Positions 24,950 to 34,900 are shown, numbered from the stretch's first letter. The stretch: DNA of 64,000 nucleotides from Neolewinella maritima (GCF_923081025.1 NZ_CAKLPZ010000004.1:333992-397991), one strand, 5' to 3'. Program-made: numbers and translations. The notes: generated from the letters alone by a model not told the origin.

Positions 24950-26485
24950 TTGGTCCGCTACCTCCTCTGCCTGCTCATCACCTGTTCCGCCACCCTCCTT
25001 CGTGCCGACGATCTGAGCGGGCGCCTGCGGATGCTCTATCCCGGAGAGGACGCCGAAGCTACCCTCGAACGAGCGTACCTGGCCAAAAAACTAGATAACC
25101 TCTTCCTTCAGCTCAGCCACCATGATCGGGTAGAACGGGGTCCCGTACACAAGCAGGTTGAGCGCATTCAGGAACGCTTCGTCAGGGAATTACTACTGAC
25201 GTATGACGCCCGGGCCGGCCTGACCGATGCCTTCCGCAGCGGCTCCTACAACGATGCCACCGCTACCCTGCTCTACGCCCTCACACTGGAGAAGTATAAC
25301 ATACCGTACGAGGCCCACGTCGACCACTGGGAAAGCTACCTTACCGTCGACCCCCAGGGTAAGCGGACGATCGCCCTGCACAGTCCCGGCACCCGCACCC
25401 ACACCCCGGCCGCCGAACGCGGCTACCGCCGCGAGTACCTGTCGCTGCTGCGCACCGTCCACGAGGAAGACATCGCACAGCTTTCTCCGGCCGCCGCCGA
25501 CCAGCTGTTCTACCGCTTCTACTACCGGCCTGCCCAACGGCTCAGCTTTCGGCAGTTGTCGGCCTACGCCCAGTTTCGCCGCGCCCAACACGCCTTCACC
25601 CGGGCCGACTATACCTCGGCCATCGCGGATCTGCACGCGGCCTGGCTGCTCGACGACCGCCAGGCCTTCCTGATGTACCGACGGGCGGTCGAGTTGCAGC
25701 AGAGCAGTCTGAGCGCGCCGGACGTGACCGGCTACGTAGACGATCTCTTCACTCGCTGGCGGGAAGACAGCACGAACCGCTACCTGCCCGCCGCCCTCCT
25801 GCGCCACTTCGACGACCGGCAGCAACTCCTACTGACCCAGGATCAGCCGGACAAGGCCCGTCACCTACTGACTACGTATTGCACCCGCGACGCGACAGCT
25901 AGTCCCGTACTTAGTCGGGACGGCCCCGCCCCGGCTACTGCCTGGTGTGATGAACTAAAGCAGCTACAGCACCTGCGCTTCCTGGCCCACTACCAGTCGC
26001 GTGGCGAGTACGTACAGGCGCTGCACCTGGCCGAGGCCCTGCTGGCCGAACAGCCCCAGGATGCCCAGCGGCAGGCCTACGTCGCAGAGTTGACGCTGGT
26101 GCATCTGCGGCAGACGACCGCGTCCCCGGAAGAATTAGTGACCCAGGCACGAGCAGCCGCGCTGCGCTACCCTTTTCTGCTGCAGCACGATCGCTACGCC
26201 GATATCGTTTTGCGACAGACGGCCCTGCGGGTCCGCGATCTGTTTGCGCAGGAGAATGTGGCTGCCGGACAGCTGGAGCTAGTGCACTTTCGGAAGCAGC
26301 TACGGGACATCCCGAACGGCTACGACCGGAAACTGTGGACGCTGACGGCCTTCGTGGCGGCCAGCAACTATTACTTCGCAGAGCGAGACTACGCCCCGGC
26401 CCGCGCCTACATCGAGGAGGCGCTGGGGCACGATCCGACTAACGACTTTCTCCTGCACCAGCAGGATCTGCTGCGTCGGTACTGA
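24950..26485 (+). CDS. secreted helical-repeat (TPR-like) protein of unknown function
   Basis: 511 residues. The start is TTG at 24950, chosen because a signal peptide follows directly (VRYLLCLLITCSATLLRAD); no ATG precedes the next 27 codons. The body is Tyr-, Arg- and Gln-rich and helical throughout, with TPR-like units such as RAQHAFTRADYTSAIADLHA, then ALHLAEALLAEQPQDAQRQA and YYFAERDYAPARAYIEEALG at the C-terminus. No catalytic motif is seen. It is predicted periplasmic, acting in binding or assembly. The last 47 bp overlap the convergent thioredoxin-domain gene. TACATTGG overlaps the start codon and resembles a -7 box, so the true start is uncertain. Confidence 0.7.
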   Translation: MVRYLLCLLITCSATLLRADDLSGRLRMLYPGEDAEATLERAYLAKKLDNLFLQLSHHDRVERGPVHKQVERIQERFVRELLLTYDARAGLTDAFRSGSYNDATATLLYALTLEKYNIPYEAHVDHWESYLTVDPQGKRTIALHSPGTRTHTPAAERGYRREYLSLLRTVHEEDIAQLSPAAADQLFYRFYYRPAQRLSFRQLSAYAQFRRAQHAFTRADYTSAIADLHAAWLLDDRQAFLMYRRAVELQQSSLSAPDVTGYVDDLFTRWREDSTNRYLPAALLRHFDDRQQLLLTQDQPDKARHLLTTYCTRDATASPVLSRDGPAPATAWCDELKQLQHLRFLAHYQSRGEYVQALHLAEALLAEQPQDAQRQAYVAELTLVHLRQTTASPEELVTQARAAALRYPFLLQHDRYADIVLRQTALRVRDLFAQENVAAGQLELVHFRKQLRDIPNGYDRKLWTLTAFVAASNYYFAERDYAPARAYIEEALGHDPTNDFLLHQQDLLRRY

Positions 26486-27824
26486 TCAGGTCCTGCACCG
26501 AGCGGTCGAAGGAGGCCGCAAACTCGGCGTACTTGGACGTGGCCGGTCCGTTGAAGCCCGTATGGATGCGCGTGACCCGGTTGTCGCGGTCAACAAACAG
26601 CATGGTGGGGTAACTGATCACCTGGGTGAGCATGGGTAGGGCGCGGCCCGCCTCGTTTTTGTCGTTGCTGCCGGCCAGTAGCACGGGCCAGTCTACCCCC
26701 ATATTCTCCTGGTAGCGGCGCACGGCGGCGCGGCTGCGGTCGTCATCGGCCCCGTAGCGCTCGAAGGCCAGGGCGACGACCTGTAGGTCCTTCGTGTCGT
26801 GATTAGCCAGGTAGTCCTGCAGGAAGTTGGTCTCGTCGCGGCAGTTGGGGCACCAGGTGCCGAACAACTGGATCAATTTAGGCCCCTCGATGTCCGCGAG
26901 GCGTACCGTATCGCCGTCGACGGTGGGAAAGGCGAAGGCTAGGGGGATGTCTTCGCGTAGCTGGGTCAGGTCGTCGGGACTAGTCAAATCCGCGGTGGCA
27001 TCGGGGGTGGCGGTCCAGTCGGTGATGTAGTGCCGGCCACTACGGAAGGTGCCGGCCAGACTTCCATCCTCCCTGATCACTGCCTCGAACAGGAAAGCAT
27101 GGCTGCCGTCGAACACACTCAGGTACAGCTTATCGAGTTGTACGGTGCCCTCCAGGTAGCGGTAGTCGCCGGTCTCGGTGCGGAAGGTGCCGGTGAGGTG
27201 GTTGCCGTCCTGCACGAACTCGGCCACGCCGGGATAGGGCTCTTCAGAAGCATCGCCGGCGAAGGTCACGGCCCAGGTACCGGTCACGTCGGCCGCCGGG
27301 TCCTTGCGCAGGGGGGTGAAGCGGTGGCCCTTACCGAAGTAGGCCTTGAAGGGGATACGGTAGTTGTCGCGGTAGTGCACCACCCATACCCCCTCGATCA
27401 CGTTTTCCTCGTGGTAGGCGCTGATGTGGGTATCGTAGACCGGGAAGTCAATGCGAATGGTGTCGCGGCCCGCCTGCTGGTCGCGGCCAGCGCGAATGTC
27501 CTTGGCGGGTACCATGATCTCCTCCGCTCCATTATGGATGAGCAGGTGAAAGGCCGAGTCGTTTTCGTACACCACGTCGAAGGTGAAGGGCAGTTGCCCC
27601 TGCGTCACCTCATCGAACTCCATATTGACTTTTTCCGGGATCGGGGCACCCTTGGGGTTGGGTACGATGGGGTTGTACTCGAGTTCCAGCACGCCGCGGT
27701 AGGGCCCCGGCGGCAAAAACTGGTAGCGCTCCTGCACAAACACACAGGAGGCGGCCGTACCCAGCAGGATGAACAGGAGGGCGGTACACGCGGGTGCAAG
27801 GGAAGGTCGGGGGAAAGCGGGCAT
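26439..27824 (-). CDS. thioredoxin-domain lipoprotein (TlpA/ResA-like)
   Basis: 461 residues. The start is set at ATG 27824 because a lipoprotein signal follows (LLFILLGTAASC, Cys27). A longer reading frame would run antisense through the tRNA gene. The N-terminal two thirds form a beta-rich region with repeats of the type GVWVVHYRDNYRIPF and TGTFRTETGDYRYLEG. The C-terminal 150 residues are a thioredoxin fold of the TlpA type: VRLADIEGPKLIQLFGTWCP with the CPNC redox pair, LQVVALAFERYG and VISYPTMLFVDRDNRV (cis-Pro). It probably reduces or isomerises disulfides, or cytochrome maturation partners, at the outer membrane. It overlaps the convergent TPR-like gene by 47 bp. Confidence 0.87.
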   Translation of the reverse strand: MPAFPRPSLAPACTALLFILLGTAASCVFVQERYQFLPPGPYRGVLELEYNPIVPNPKGAPIPEKVNMEFDEVTQGQLPFTFDVVYENDSAFHLLIHNGAEEIMVPAKDIRAGRDQQAGRDTIRIDFPVYDTHISAYHEENVIEGVWVVHYRDNYRIPFKAYFGKGHRFTPLRKDPAADVTGTWAVTFAGDASEEPYPGVAEFVQDGNHLTGTFRTETGDYRYLEGTVQLDKLYLSVFDGSHAFLFEAVIREDGSLAGTFRSGRHYITDWTATPDATADLTSPDDLTQLREDIPLAFAFPTVDGDTVRLADIEGPKLIQLFGTWCPNCRDETNFLQDYLANHDTKDLQVVALAFERYGADDDRSRAAVRRYQENMGVDWPVLLAGSNDKNEAGRALPMLTQVISYPTMLFVDRDNRVTRIHTGFNGPATSKYAEFAASFDRSVQDLISTDAADPAGAGESR

Positions 27825-27868
27825 ACGGAGGGGTTGGAGCAAATGACAACGCTTTTCTCCGGGGGTAG

Positions 27869-27899
27869 TTGGTGGAGTGCGCGGGGGGCTGTACTTTTG
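27869..27899 (+). promoter_or_regulatory. tRNA-Arg promoter (Bacteroidota sigma-A type)
   Basis: TTG at 27869-27871 and TACTTTTG at 27892-27899, separated by 20 bp, match the -33 TTG / -7 TAnnTTTG pattern. The tRNA starts 12 bp after the -7 box. This is the clearest promoter in the window and supports the phylum assignment. Confidence 0.75.
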
Positions 27900-27911
27900 C
27901 GGTCGATTCCG

Positions 27912-27983
27912 GGTCTCGTAGTACAACGGATAGTATACAGGTTTCCGAAGCCTGCGATGATGGTTCGATTCCATCCGAGACCA
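27912..27983 (+). tRNA. tRNA-Arg (anticodon CCG)
   Basis: A 72-nt cloverleaf: 7-bp acceptor stem GGTCTCG/CGAGACC with discriminator A, a D arm, an anticodon stem CAGGT/GCCTG (one T-G pair) with loop TTCCGAA so the anticodon is CCG, and a T arm GATGG-TTCGATT-CCATC. CCA is not encoded. It reads the CGG codon, useful in this GC-rich genome. A GGCC-TTC-GGCC mini-hairpin lies about 20 bp downstream and may end the transcript. Confidence 0.93.
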
Positions 27984-28250
27984 CTTTATACACGACGTGC
28001 GGCCTTCGGCCCGCTACTGTCGGCCGGATAATCCAGGGTTCATCACAATTATTTGTGGAAGTAACCTATCCATATTCCCTGCACTTATCCCATGTTTCAG
28101 CGTGTTTACCCCCGGGCTTAGTCGGAGGGGGAGCCAGTGAGAAAAAATTTATTGTAGGTACATTGAAATTGATTCAGTTACGACAGTACCTTGTGTCGCA
28201 ATGCGTCACCGTACGCAGCGCTTCTCACTACTTGCTCTTCTAAACACGCT
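27984..28250. other. AT-richer spacer after the tRNA, 267 bp
   Basis: No gene is seen. The stretch 28140-28250 is clearly richer in A+T than the surroundings (for example a run AAAAAATTTATTG near 28143) and contains CATTG with TACCTTGT about 21 bp later, a weak promoter candidate for the next gene. No direct repeat of the tRNA 3' end and no integrase gene are visible, so there is no evidence that it is an attachment site. Confidence 0.4.
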
Positions 28251-29003
28251 ATGAACAACAGCTTTTTGCGGGGACTTTACGTCCTCAGCGCTGACCGGTT
28301 CCGCCGGTTGCGCACCGCCATTCTGGTCGGTACCCTCCTGACTGTGTCCTTACTCGCCCTGGCCATAGTTGGCAAAGTCGCGTTTGAGATTCCCTTTGAG
28401 GAACTCTTTCGTGATGCGCTTGTGGTGGCGGAGGCCCCGGAATATTACGGGGCTATGTCGCAGATCGGCCTCTTCCTTTGGTGGGTCACCATGGGTGCGC
28501 TCGGCGTACTCGTCGTGGTACAGGCACCCCGGCGCAGCCCGCTGCGTAAGCTCGTCCCCCCCGCCCTGGCGGCTACCCTGATCCTGGCCATCGACGATGC
28601 ATTCATGCTGCACGAAGCCTACCCTACACTGGGCTTTGGTATCCCTTCAACTATCGCAGTTTATGGCGGAGCCATTGGGGTGTATTTGCTTAAGCACTGG
28701 GTTCTGATCCTGCGATCTCCCTTCCCACTGCTGCTGTTAAGTCTCGCTTTCTTGGGATCTTCCATGGCCTTCGATGAAATTCCCAAGCGGGAGCTGCTGT
28801 TACCGAAGGAGGCCGTCTTCTTCATTGAAGACGGACTTAAACTTGCCGGTATCGTCTTCTGGTCTGCGTACCACCTCCTGCTGAGTCGTGATGTGCTGTA
28901 TCAGGAAACGTTCTCTGCCCGCATGCGCCAGATCGATCGAAGCAATCCGGGCCGCAGGCCAGTACGCATGCCACGGGCTAGGTCCGTTCGCCGCGCAGTT
29001 TAA
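28251..29003 (+). CDS. multi-pass membrane protein of unknown function with D-D/H-E motif
   Basis: 250 residues from ATG 28251. Five or six membrane helices are predicted: about 22-44, 75-95, 105-123, 132-150, 157-175 and 190-210. A conspicuous polar motif, LAIDDAFMLHE, lies inside a membrane region near residue 120, and FFIEDGLKLAGIVFWSAYH lies near 195. I recall uncharacterised bacterial membrane proteins with the pattern (D/E)-x(5)-H-E followed by a Glu-rich later helix, but no named function. Buried acidic and His residues suggest metal binding or a membrane hydrolase, which is speculation. The C-terminal tail is strongly basic. The next gene starts 42 bp downstream on the same strand. 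Confidence 0.7.
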   Translation: MNNSFLRGLYVLSADRFRRLRTAILVGTLLTVSLLALAIVGKVAFEIPFEELFRDALVVAEAPEYYGAMSQIGLFLWWVTMGALGVLVVVQAPRRSPLRKLVPPALAATLILAIDDAFMLHEAYPTLGFGIPSTIAVYGGAIGVYLLKHWVLILRSPFPLLLLSLAFLGSSMAFDEIPKRELLLPKEAVFFIEDGLKLAGIVFWSAYHLLLSRDVLYQETFSARMRQIDRSNPGRRPVRMPRARSVRRAV

Positions 29004-29045
29004 GCCTGGCGGGATACCTTCGCGGCAGACCCCCTCACCTGCTGC

Positions 29046-30224
29046 ATGCCACTCACTGGCCTACTCGTACCCCTGCTGTTCAGCCTGGCCTTCTTGCTGC
29101 CGGCCTGGTGGTTGTATCGCAGGGACCGCCGCTTGCTTAGCCTGGCACCTGCGTTCACCGCCCTCGTACTGGCGGGTACTACAGTGGCAATCTATGTGGC
29201 AGACGTCAACAAAGTACAGGCCCGTTACGACCTCGATCTGCTGCTCACTGAGCTAGCTAAGCGGGATCTCTACACTACGACCGAACTGCGGGATGAGCGG
29301 GAGACGCTCTTCCTGTTTTCCTCCGCCAGTCAGGCGCTGTACCGGGGGCGCGACTACGCACCGGAACGGGTGGGGGCTATCGACTCCGTGCTGCAGGCCA
29401 TGGCCGCCTGGACCATCCGCGCCAGCAACCTGCCGCAGTGGCACGCCGGCACGGATTGGGACCGCTCGGTCTTCTTCCTGGCCCACGCCGGGGCGGTACT
29501 GGGGCATTACCAACTGGCGACCAACGACGAACGGTACGCACCCTACTTCCGGCGCATCGGCGACTACCTGGGGCAACGGATGATGCGGGGCCACTACAAG
29601 CACCTGGGCAGCAGCGGGGACGAAAACCTGCTGCGGCCTGCGGATAATGCGGCGGCTATCTACGTGCTCACCCTCTTCGACGCGTACTACGGGGAGCAGT
29701 ACGCGGGACGCACCCGGCAGGAGTGGACGGCCTACATCAAAAAGGAACTGTACTACGCGGAAAGCCGGCTGCCGTGCGCGGCCTTTAACGAGACCAACCG
29801 CTGCAGTATCGAACCCAGCGCGGCGGCTACCGGACTGTACATCAGCTACCGGGCGGCAGCGGCACCGGCGGAGGTGCGCGACGACATTCCGTACCGGGAG
29901 TGGCTGCACTACTTTAAGCGGTTTAGCGGGAGTCCGTTCGGGCTGTCGATCCGCCCCAATATGCGGAGTGGTGTGGAGGCGCGGCTGTGCAATGCGGGGC
30001 TGTCTCCCCTGGACTGTGGTCACTTTGAGGACGCTATCGGACTCTGGGCGGCGGCGGAGTACGGGGGGGGCTATACCTACTTCCGGCTGTTTTCCGGACC
30101 GGTCTTCGAGCGCTGGTTCGGGGGCATACCGGACTTTGCCGCGCTGCGACCGGCGCGCCGGGTGAGGGCCCTCACGGTGGTGGCGCTACGCTGCATCGGA
30201 GAAGGGACCCAGCGGGGAGCGTGA
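29046..30224 (+). CDS. membrane-anchored protein, possibly alpha/alpha-barrel of linalool dehydratase-isomerase type
   Basis: 392 residues. Two N-terminal hydrophobic helices (about 5-23 and 32-52) anchor an all-helical domain. Segments VFFLAHAGAVLGHYQLATND, RPADNAAAIYVLTLFDAYYG, WTAYIKKELYYAESRLPCA and EPSAAATGLYISYRAAA follow the order and spacing I remember for the linalool dehydratase-isomerase (LinD) alpha/alpha barrel. The region that carries the two catalytic Cys in LinD reads DENLLRPADNA here, so that chemistry is unlikely to be kept. Several Cys later (PCAAFNETNRC, ARLCNAGLSPLDC) could form disulfides. It is probably co-transcribed with the preceding membrane protein. Fold assignment is low confidence. 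Confidence 0.7.
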   Translation: MPLTGLLVPLLFSLAFLLPAWWLYRRDRRLLSLAPAFTALVLAGTTVAIYVADVNKVQARYDLDLLLTELAKRDLYTTTELRDERETLFLFSSASQALYRGRDYAPERVGAIDSVLQAMAAWTIRASNLPQWHAGTDWDRSVFFLAHAGAVLGHYQLATNDERYAPYFRRIGDYLGQRMMRGHYKHLGSSGDENLLRPADNAAAIYVLTLFDAYYGEQYAGRTRQEWTAYIKKELYYAESRLPCAAFNETNRCSIEPSAAATGLYISYRAAAAPAEVRDDIPYREWLHYFKRFSGSPFGLSIRPNMRSGVEARLCNAGLSPLDCGHFEDAIGLWAAAEYGGGYTYFRLFSGPVFERWFGGIPDFAALRPARRVRALTVVALRCIGEGTQRGA

Positions 30225-30290
30225 ACCAATAGGGGGGAATGGTCTTACCTATTCGACCCCGACCGGTCGTACCCCAAACAGCTGAATATT

Positions 30291-31910
30291 ATGCCTAACG
30301 ATTTCGACGTCATCATCATCGGTTCCGGTGCCGGTGGCGGTACTATTGCCTATACCCTGGCCGATACCGGTAAGAAGATACTGATCCTGGAGCAAGGCTC
30401 CTTCCTACCCCGCGAAAAGCGCAATTGGGACCCTGAATTTATTTTCGGCAAGGATGGCTACAAGGCGGACGTCACCTGGGAAGGGCCGGACGGGGAGGAC
30501 ATCCGCCCCATCGTCTACCACCGCGTGGGTGGCAACACCAAAATGTACGGGGCCCTGCTGCACCGGCAGCGGCCGGAGGACTTTGAGGACCAGCAGCACC
30601 GCGGCGGACTGAGTCCCGGCTGGCCTGTGAGCTACGATGAGTTTGAGCCCTACTATATGATGGCCGAGCACGTGATGAAGATCCACGGCAACCGGGGGGA
30701 GGACCCTTCGGCCGGCTGGTCGAGCGGACCGTTCCCCTTCAAGGCCTTCCCCCACGAGCCCCGCATTCAGGAGGTGGCTGATAACCTGGCCAAGCTGGGC
30801 CTGCACCCCCACCACTCCAACTTGGCGCTCAACCGCGATATCGACGAGCCATACCGGCGGCCCTGCATCGCCTGCAATACCTGCGACCCCTTTCCGTGTA
30901 TGCTGCATGCGAAGTCGGACGCCGAGACCGCCCTCGTACGGCCGGCCCTGGCGCACGACAACGTGACCCTCTGGACCGGCGCCCGGGTGGATACCCTGAT
31001 CGAGGAAGGGGGTAAGATCACCCGCATCGAGGGTACGCTGAACGGCGAGCCGATGAGCCTGAGTGCGGACCTGGTAGTAGTCTCCTGCGGTGCGATCAAT
31101 ACCGCTGCCCTGCTGCTGCGCTCGCGGGTAGCCAACTCCTCGGACCAGGTGGGGCGCAACTTCACCAAGCACAACCAGAGTGGCATCTCGGCCATGGACT
31201 ACAGTAAGCCCAATGAGACCGCCTTTCAAAAAACGCTGGGCGTACACGACTTCTACAACGGCGGACCGGGCATGCCCTACCCCCTGGGCACCGTACAGCT
31301 CACGGGTAAAGCGCACTGGACGCGTATCATGGGCGACTACGCCGATCAGAATATCGACGAAAAGCGGGCACGGGAAGTGCAGAAGTACGCCGTTGATTTC
31401 TGGTTCACCAGCGAAGACCTACCGGACAAGCACAATCGCATCGAGTGGACGGACAAGGGCATCAAATTTAACTACCGGCCCAATAACCGGGAGAGCCACT
31501 TTGAATTCCTGGACTTTTTTCAGGACAACTACCTCCGCCCCCAGGGCTTCACCGACTTCATGCGCTCGACCAAGGGACTGGAGTTCACCTGGCATCAGGC
31601 GGGCACCGCACAATTCGGTACCGATCCGAAAACGAGCGTGCTGGACCTGAACTGTAAGGCCTGGGACGTAGACAATCTCTACGTGGTAGATGCCAGTTTT
31701 CAGCCTAGTCAGGGCGCTACCAACCCTACGCTGACCGTAGTGGCTAATGCCATTCGTGTGGGGGAACACCTGCGTAAGGAGTGGTTCAGCGAGAGCGGCG
31801 TGAATCTGGACGACTACCCCCTCTCCGACGGCTATATGGCCGATAGTGCCGGAGCTACGATCGACGACACTACCTACACGGCAGGCGACGACGAAAGTTG
31901 GGGGGCATAA
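30291..31910 (+). CDS. GMC family FAD-dependent oxidoreductase
   Basis: 539 residues. The FAD loop is at the N-terminus (VIIIGSGAGGGTIAYTLADT), followed by KILILEQGSFLPREKRNWD. Mid-protein motifs are VVSCGAINTAALLLRS and VGRNFTKHNQSG. The C-terminal GMC motifs WHQAGTAQFGTDPKTSVLD (active-site His) and ASFQPSQGATNPTLTVVANA (Asn-Pro) are intact. A Cys group CIACNTCDPFPC near residue 200 is typical of the gluconate/cholesterol-oxidase-like bacterial subgroup. There is no signal peptide, so it is predicted cytosolic. It oxidises an alcohol or sugar of unknown identity. The gene lies 66 bp after the alpha/alpha-barrel-like gene. Confidence 0.92.
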   Translation: MPNDFDVIIIGSGAGGGTIAYTLADTGKKILILEQGSFLPREKRNWDPEFIFGKDGYKADVTWEGPDGEDIRPIVYHRVGGNTKMYGALLHRQRPEDFEDQQHRGGLSPGWPVSYDEFEPYYMMAEHVMKIHGNRGEDPSAGWSSGPFPFKAFPHEPRIQEVADNLAKLGLHPHHSNLALNRDIDEPYRRPCIACNTCDPFPCMLHAKSDAETALVRPALAHDNVTLWTGARVDTLIEEGGKITRIEGTLNGEPMSLSADLVVVSCGAINTAALLLRSRVANSSDQVGRNFTKHNQSGISAMDYSKPNETAFQKTLGVHDFYNGGPGMPYPLGTVQLTGKAHWTRIMGDYADQNIDEKRAREVQKYAVDFWFTSEDLPDKHNRIEWTDKGIKFNYRPNNRESHFEFLDFFQDNYLRPQGFTDFMRSTKGLEFTWHQAGTAQFGTDPKTSVLDLNCKAWDVDNLYVVDASFQPSQGATNPTLTVVANAIRVGEHLRKEWFSESGVNLDDYPLSDGYMADSAGATIDDTTYTAGDDESWGA

Positions 31911-31990
31911 GCGAGGGCAAACACCAAAATGGATGGTCAGGCGTTATTGCCCGGCGGGCTATCTTTGCCGCCCCTTTAGACGCTGCCACT

Positions 31991-34900
31991 ATGACATTCA
32001 CCCGCTTTCTCCTGCCCGGCCTCTGTTTTATGGTGTCCCTGACCGTTTCGGCCCAGGCAACTACCGTGTACACCGAAGCCTGGCGCACCTTTAAGGAAGC
32101 CGAGGACCACCGGCAGAAGAACGTCCTCGAAAAAGCCCAGCGGGAATACGCCGAGGTAGTGGATATGCTACTACCGGTACACCAGCCGGAAGCCGAACTG
32201 CTCCGTATGCAGGCCGAGCTCAATGTAGCCAAACTGGCCGTGCGACTGGGAAAGAGCGACGGCGAAAAACTGATCCTGGACTTCGTGCGTCGCTATCAGC
32301 CCGATCCCATCGCCAATACGGCCCTGCTCGAGATCGCCAAGTACTACTTCGACCAGAACGAACTGGACAAGGCCATCGAGTACTACTTACTGGTGCCACG
32401 GGACATGATGAGTGGCAGTGAGCAGGCGGAGGTCAATTTCCGCCTGGGCTACGCCTACTTCGTACAGAAGGATTTCGATGAGGCCAAGCGCTACTTCCAG
32501 TTCAGCAAGAACACCCAGGGCGAGTACTACTACCCCACCAACTACTACCTGGGTATCATCCAGTTTTTCGAGGGCAACTACGACGTTGCGCTCGAGCAAT
32601 TTGAGATCGCCGAGAAGGACGCACAGTACAAGGCCTACATCCCCTACTACATCACGCAGATCTACTTCGCCCAGCGGCGCTTCGAGGAGCTGATCGCCTA
32701 TGCTGCCCCCCGGGTGGAGTCGGGCGGATCGAGCCTGAAGAACCGCAAGGAAATGGAGCAGCTGCTGGGGCAGGCGTACTTCGAGCAGGCCAACTACGCC
32801 GCCGCCCTGCCGCTGCTCGAAAGCTATGCGAAGGGTAACCGGAAGATGCGGGAGGAAGAGCTGTTCCAACTAGGCTTTGCCCGCTACCAGATGAAGGACT
32901 ATCCGCTGGCTGCCGAGGCCTTCCGTGACGTGAGCGGTCAGGCCACGGCCGTAGGACAGAGTGCCAACTTCTACCTCGGTGATATCGCGCTGCGACAGGG
33001 CGATGGGGTCGGCGCACGCACCGCCTTTGCGGCGGCCAGCCGGCAAAACTTCGATCCCGAAGTACAGCAGGAAGCCCTGTTTACCTACGCCAAACTAAGC
33101 TACGAGCTAGGCTATCCCGCCGATGCCATTACGGCGATCCAGCAGCTACCGGCAGACTCCAAATTCTACGGGCAGGGACAACAACTGCTAGGGGACGTAT
33201 TCACCACGACCCAGGACTACCAACGCGCACTCGATATTCTGGAGGGCATGACCGACCGCTCGCCCCAGCTCGACGAAGCCTACCAACGGGCGGCCTTTCT
33301 GCGCGGACAGGAACTACTCGGACAGGGTGACCTGGTCCAGAGCAAAGCACTGTTGGAGAAAAGTCTGCAGCGGCCCGTAAATGCCTCTTACCGGGCCCAG
33401 GCCCTCTACTGGCTGGCTGACCTGGCCAACCGTAGCGGAGACTATGCCGGTTCGATCAAACTGACTGATCAGTTTCTTTCGCTAGCCAAAACGCTGCAGG
33501 GGCTTCCCGCTCAGTCCTCCGTCTACACCGGTAACTACCTTCAAGGCTACAACTACCTAAAGCAGGACAACTACGCCGCCGCCCTGACCTATTTCACTAA
33601 CACGGTGGAGGGCATAGAGCGTAACCTCTCCTACATCAGCGACACCGACGTGCGCGAGCGGGTACTGGGTGATGCAGTGCTGCGGGCCGGTGATGCCTAC
33701 TTCAGCCGCAACCAGTACGATCTGGCTGCCCGCTACTACGACAATGCCATTCAGCGCAAGACCGTAGGCTTCGTGTACGCCCTGTACCAAAAGGCCCTCA
33801 TCGAGGGGCTACGCGGCCGCAGCGCGGAGAAGCTGCTGGCCCTGGAACAACTCGTGCAGAACTACCCCAACAGCCAGTTTGCCGATGATGCGCTGTATCA
33901 ACTGGCACTCACCTATCAGGAGCTGAACCGTCCACAGCAGGCCCTGGATCCCCTGCGCAAGATCATCAGCCAGTATAAGGTAAACTCCCCGCTGGTCAAT
34001 CAGAGCCTGCTGCAACTGGGTCTGATCAGCTACAACCTCGGCAACAGCGAGTCGGCCATCAACTACTACAAACAGGTCTTTACCTCCAACCCCAGCCCCG
34101 GGGAGGCTACCCGCGCCCGGGACGCCCTACGTGAGATCTACGTGGACGACATGGGTCGGGCCGATCTGTTCTTTCAGTTCTTCGAAACCCTGCCGGGTCA
34201 GGAGATCACGACCGACGCCCGCGACAGCATTAGCTTCCGTGCGGCAGTAAGCCAGTACGAGAACGGCAACTACGAGCGAGCGGTAACGGGTCTGACCGAA
34301 TACCTGCGGCAGTACCCCCAGAGCCCCAACACCCTACCCGGTGTATTCTACCGGGGGGACAGCTACGTCGCCCTGCGCCGCTACAATGATGCCCTACCCG
34401 ACTACGAGGCGGTGATCAACGCCGGACCGAGTCGCTTCTACCTGCCGGCCCTCAAGAAGGCTAGCGTGATCGCCTACAACAGCGTGCAGGATTTTCAGCG
34501 CTCGTACCGGCTGTACACCCTACTGGAGGCTGCTGCGGACAATGAGACCGTCCGCTTCGATGCACAGGTGGGGGCCCTACAGTCTGCCTACCGCCTCAAC
34601 GATGCCCGCGGCACGGAAGACTACGCCGCCAAGGTGGCCGGTAATGCCAATGCGACCGCCGCCCAGCGCACGGTGGCCAACTTCTACCTCGGCAAGATTG
34701 CCTACGACCGCCAGGACCTGGTGCGCGCCCTACCCTACTTCGATCAGGTCATTGCCAACAGCGACGACGAGCGCACCGCCGAGGCCCGCTACCTGCGCGC
34801 CAGTGCGGTGTACCAGCAGGGTAACCTCGACCGCGCCCAGCAACTGGCCCTGGAAGCTAACCGCGAGAGTTCCGGCTACCCCTTCTGGGTAGCGAAGACG

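Noticed and set aside
27030..28031. 333-codon plus-strand frame antisense to the thioredoxin lipoprotein and running through the tRNA
   Set aside because: It crosses the tRNA gene and is antisense to a gene with clear motifs.
27912..28250. tRNA-linked integrated element
   Set aside because: No integrase gene, no direct repeat of the tRNA 3' end found, and the following genes show normal composition.
30405..31316. 303-codon frame antisense to the GMC oxidoreductase
   Set aside because: Shadow of a well-supported gene; composition is GC-biased with no domain.
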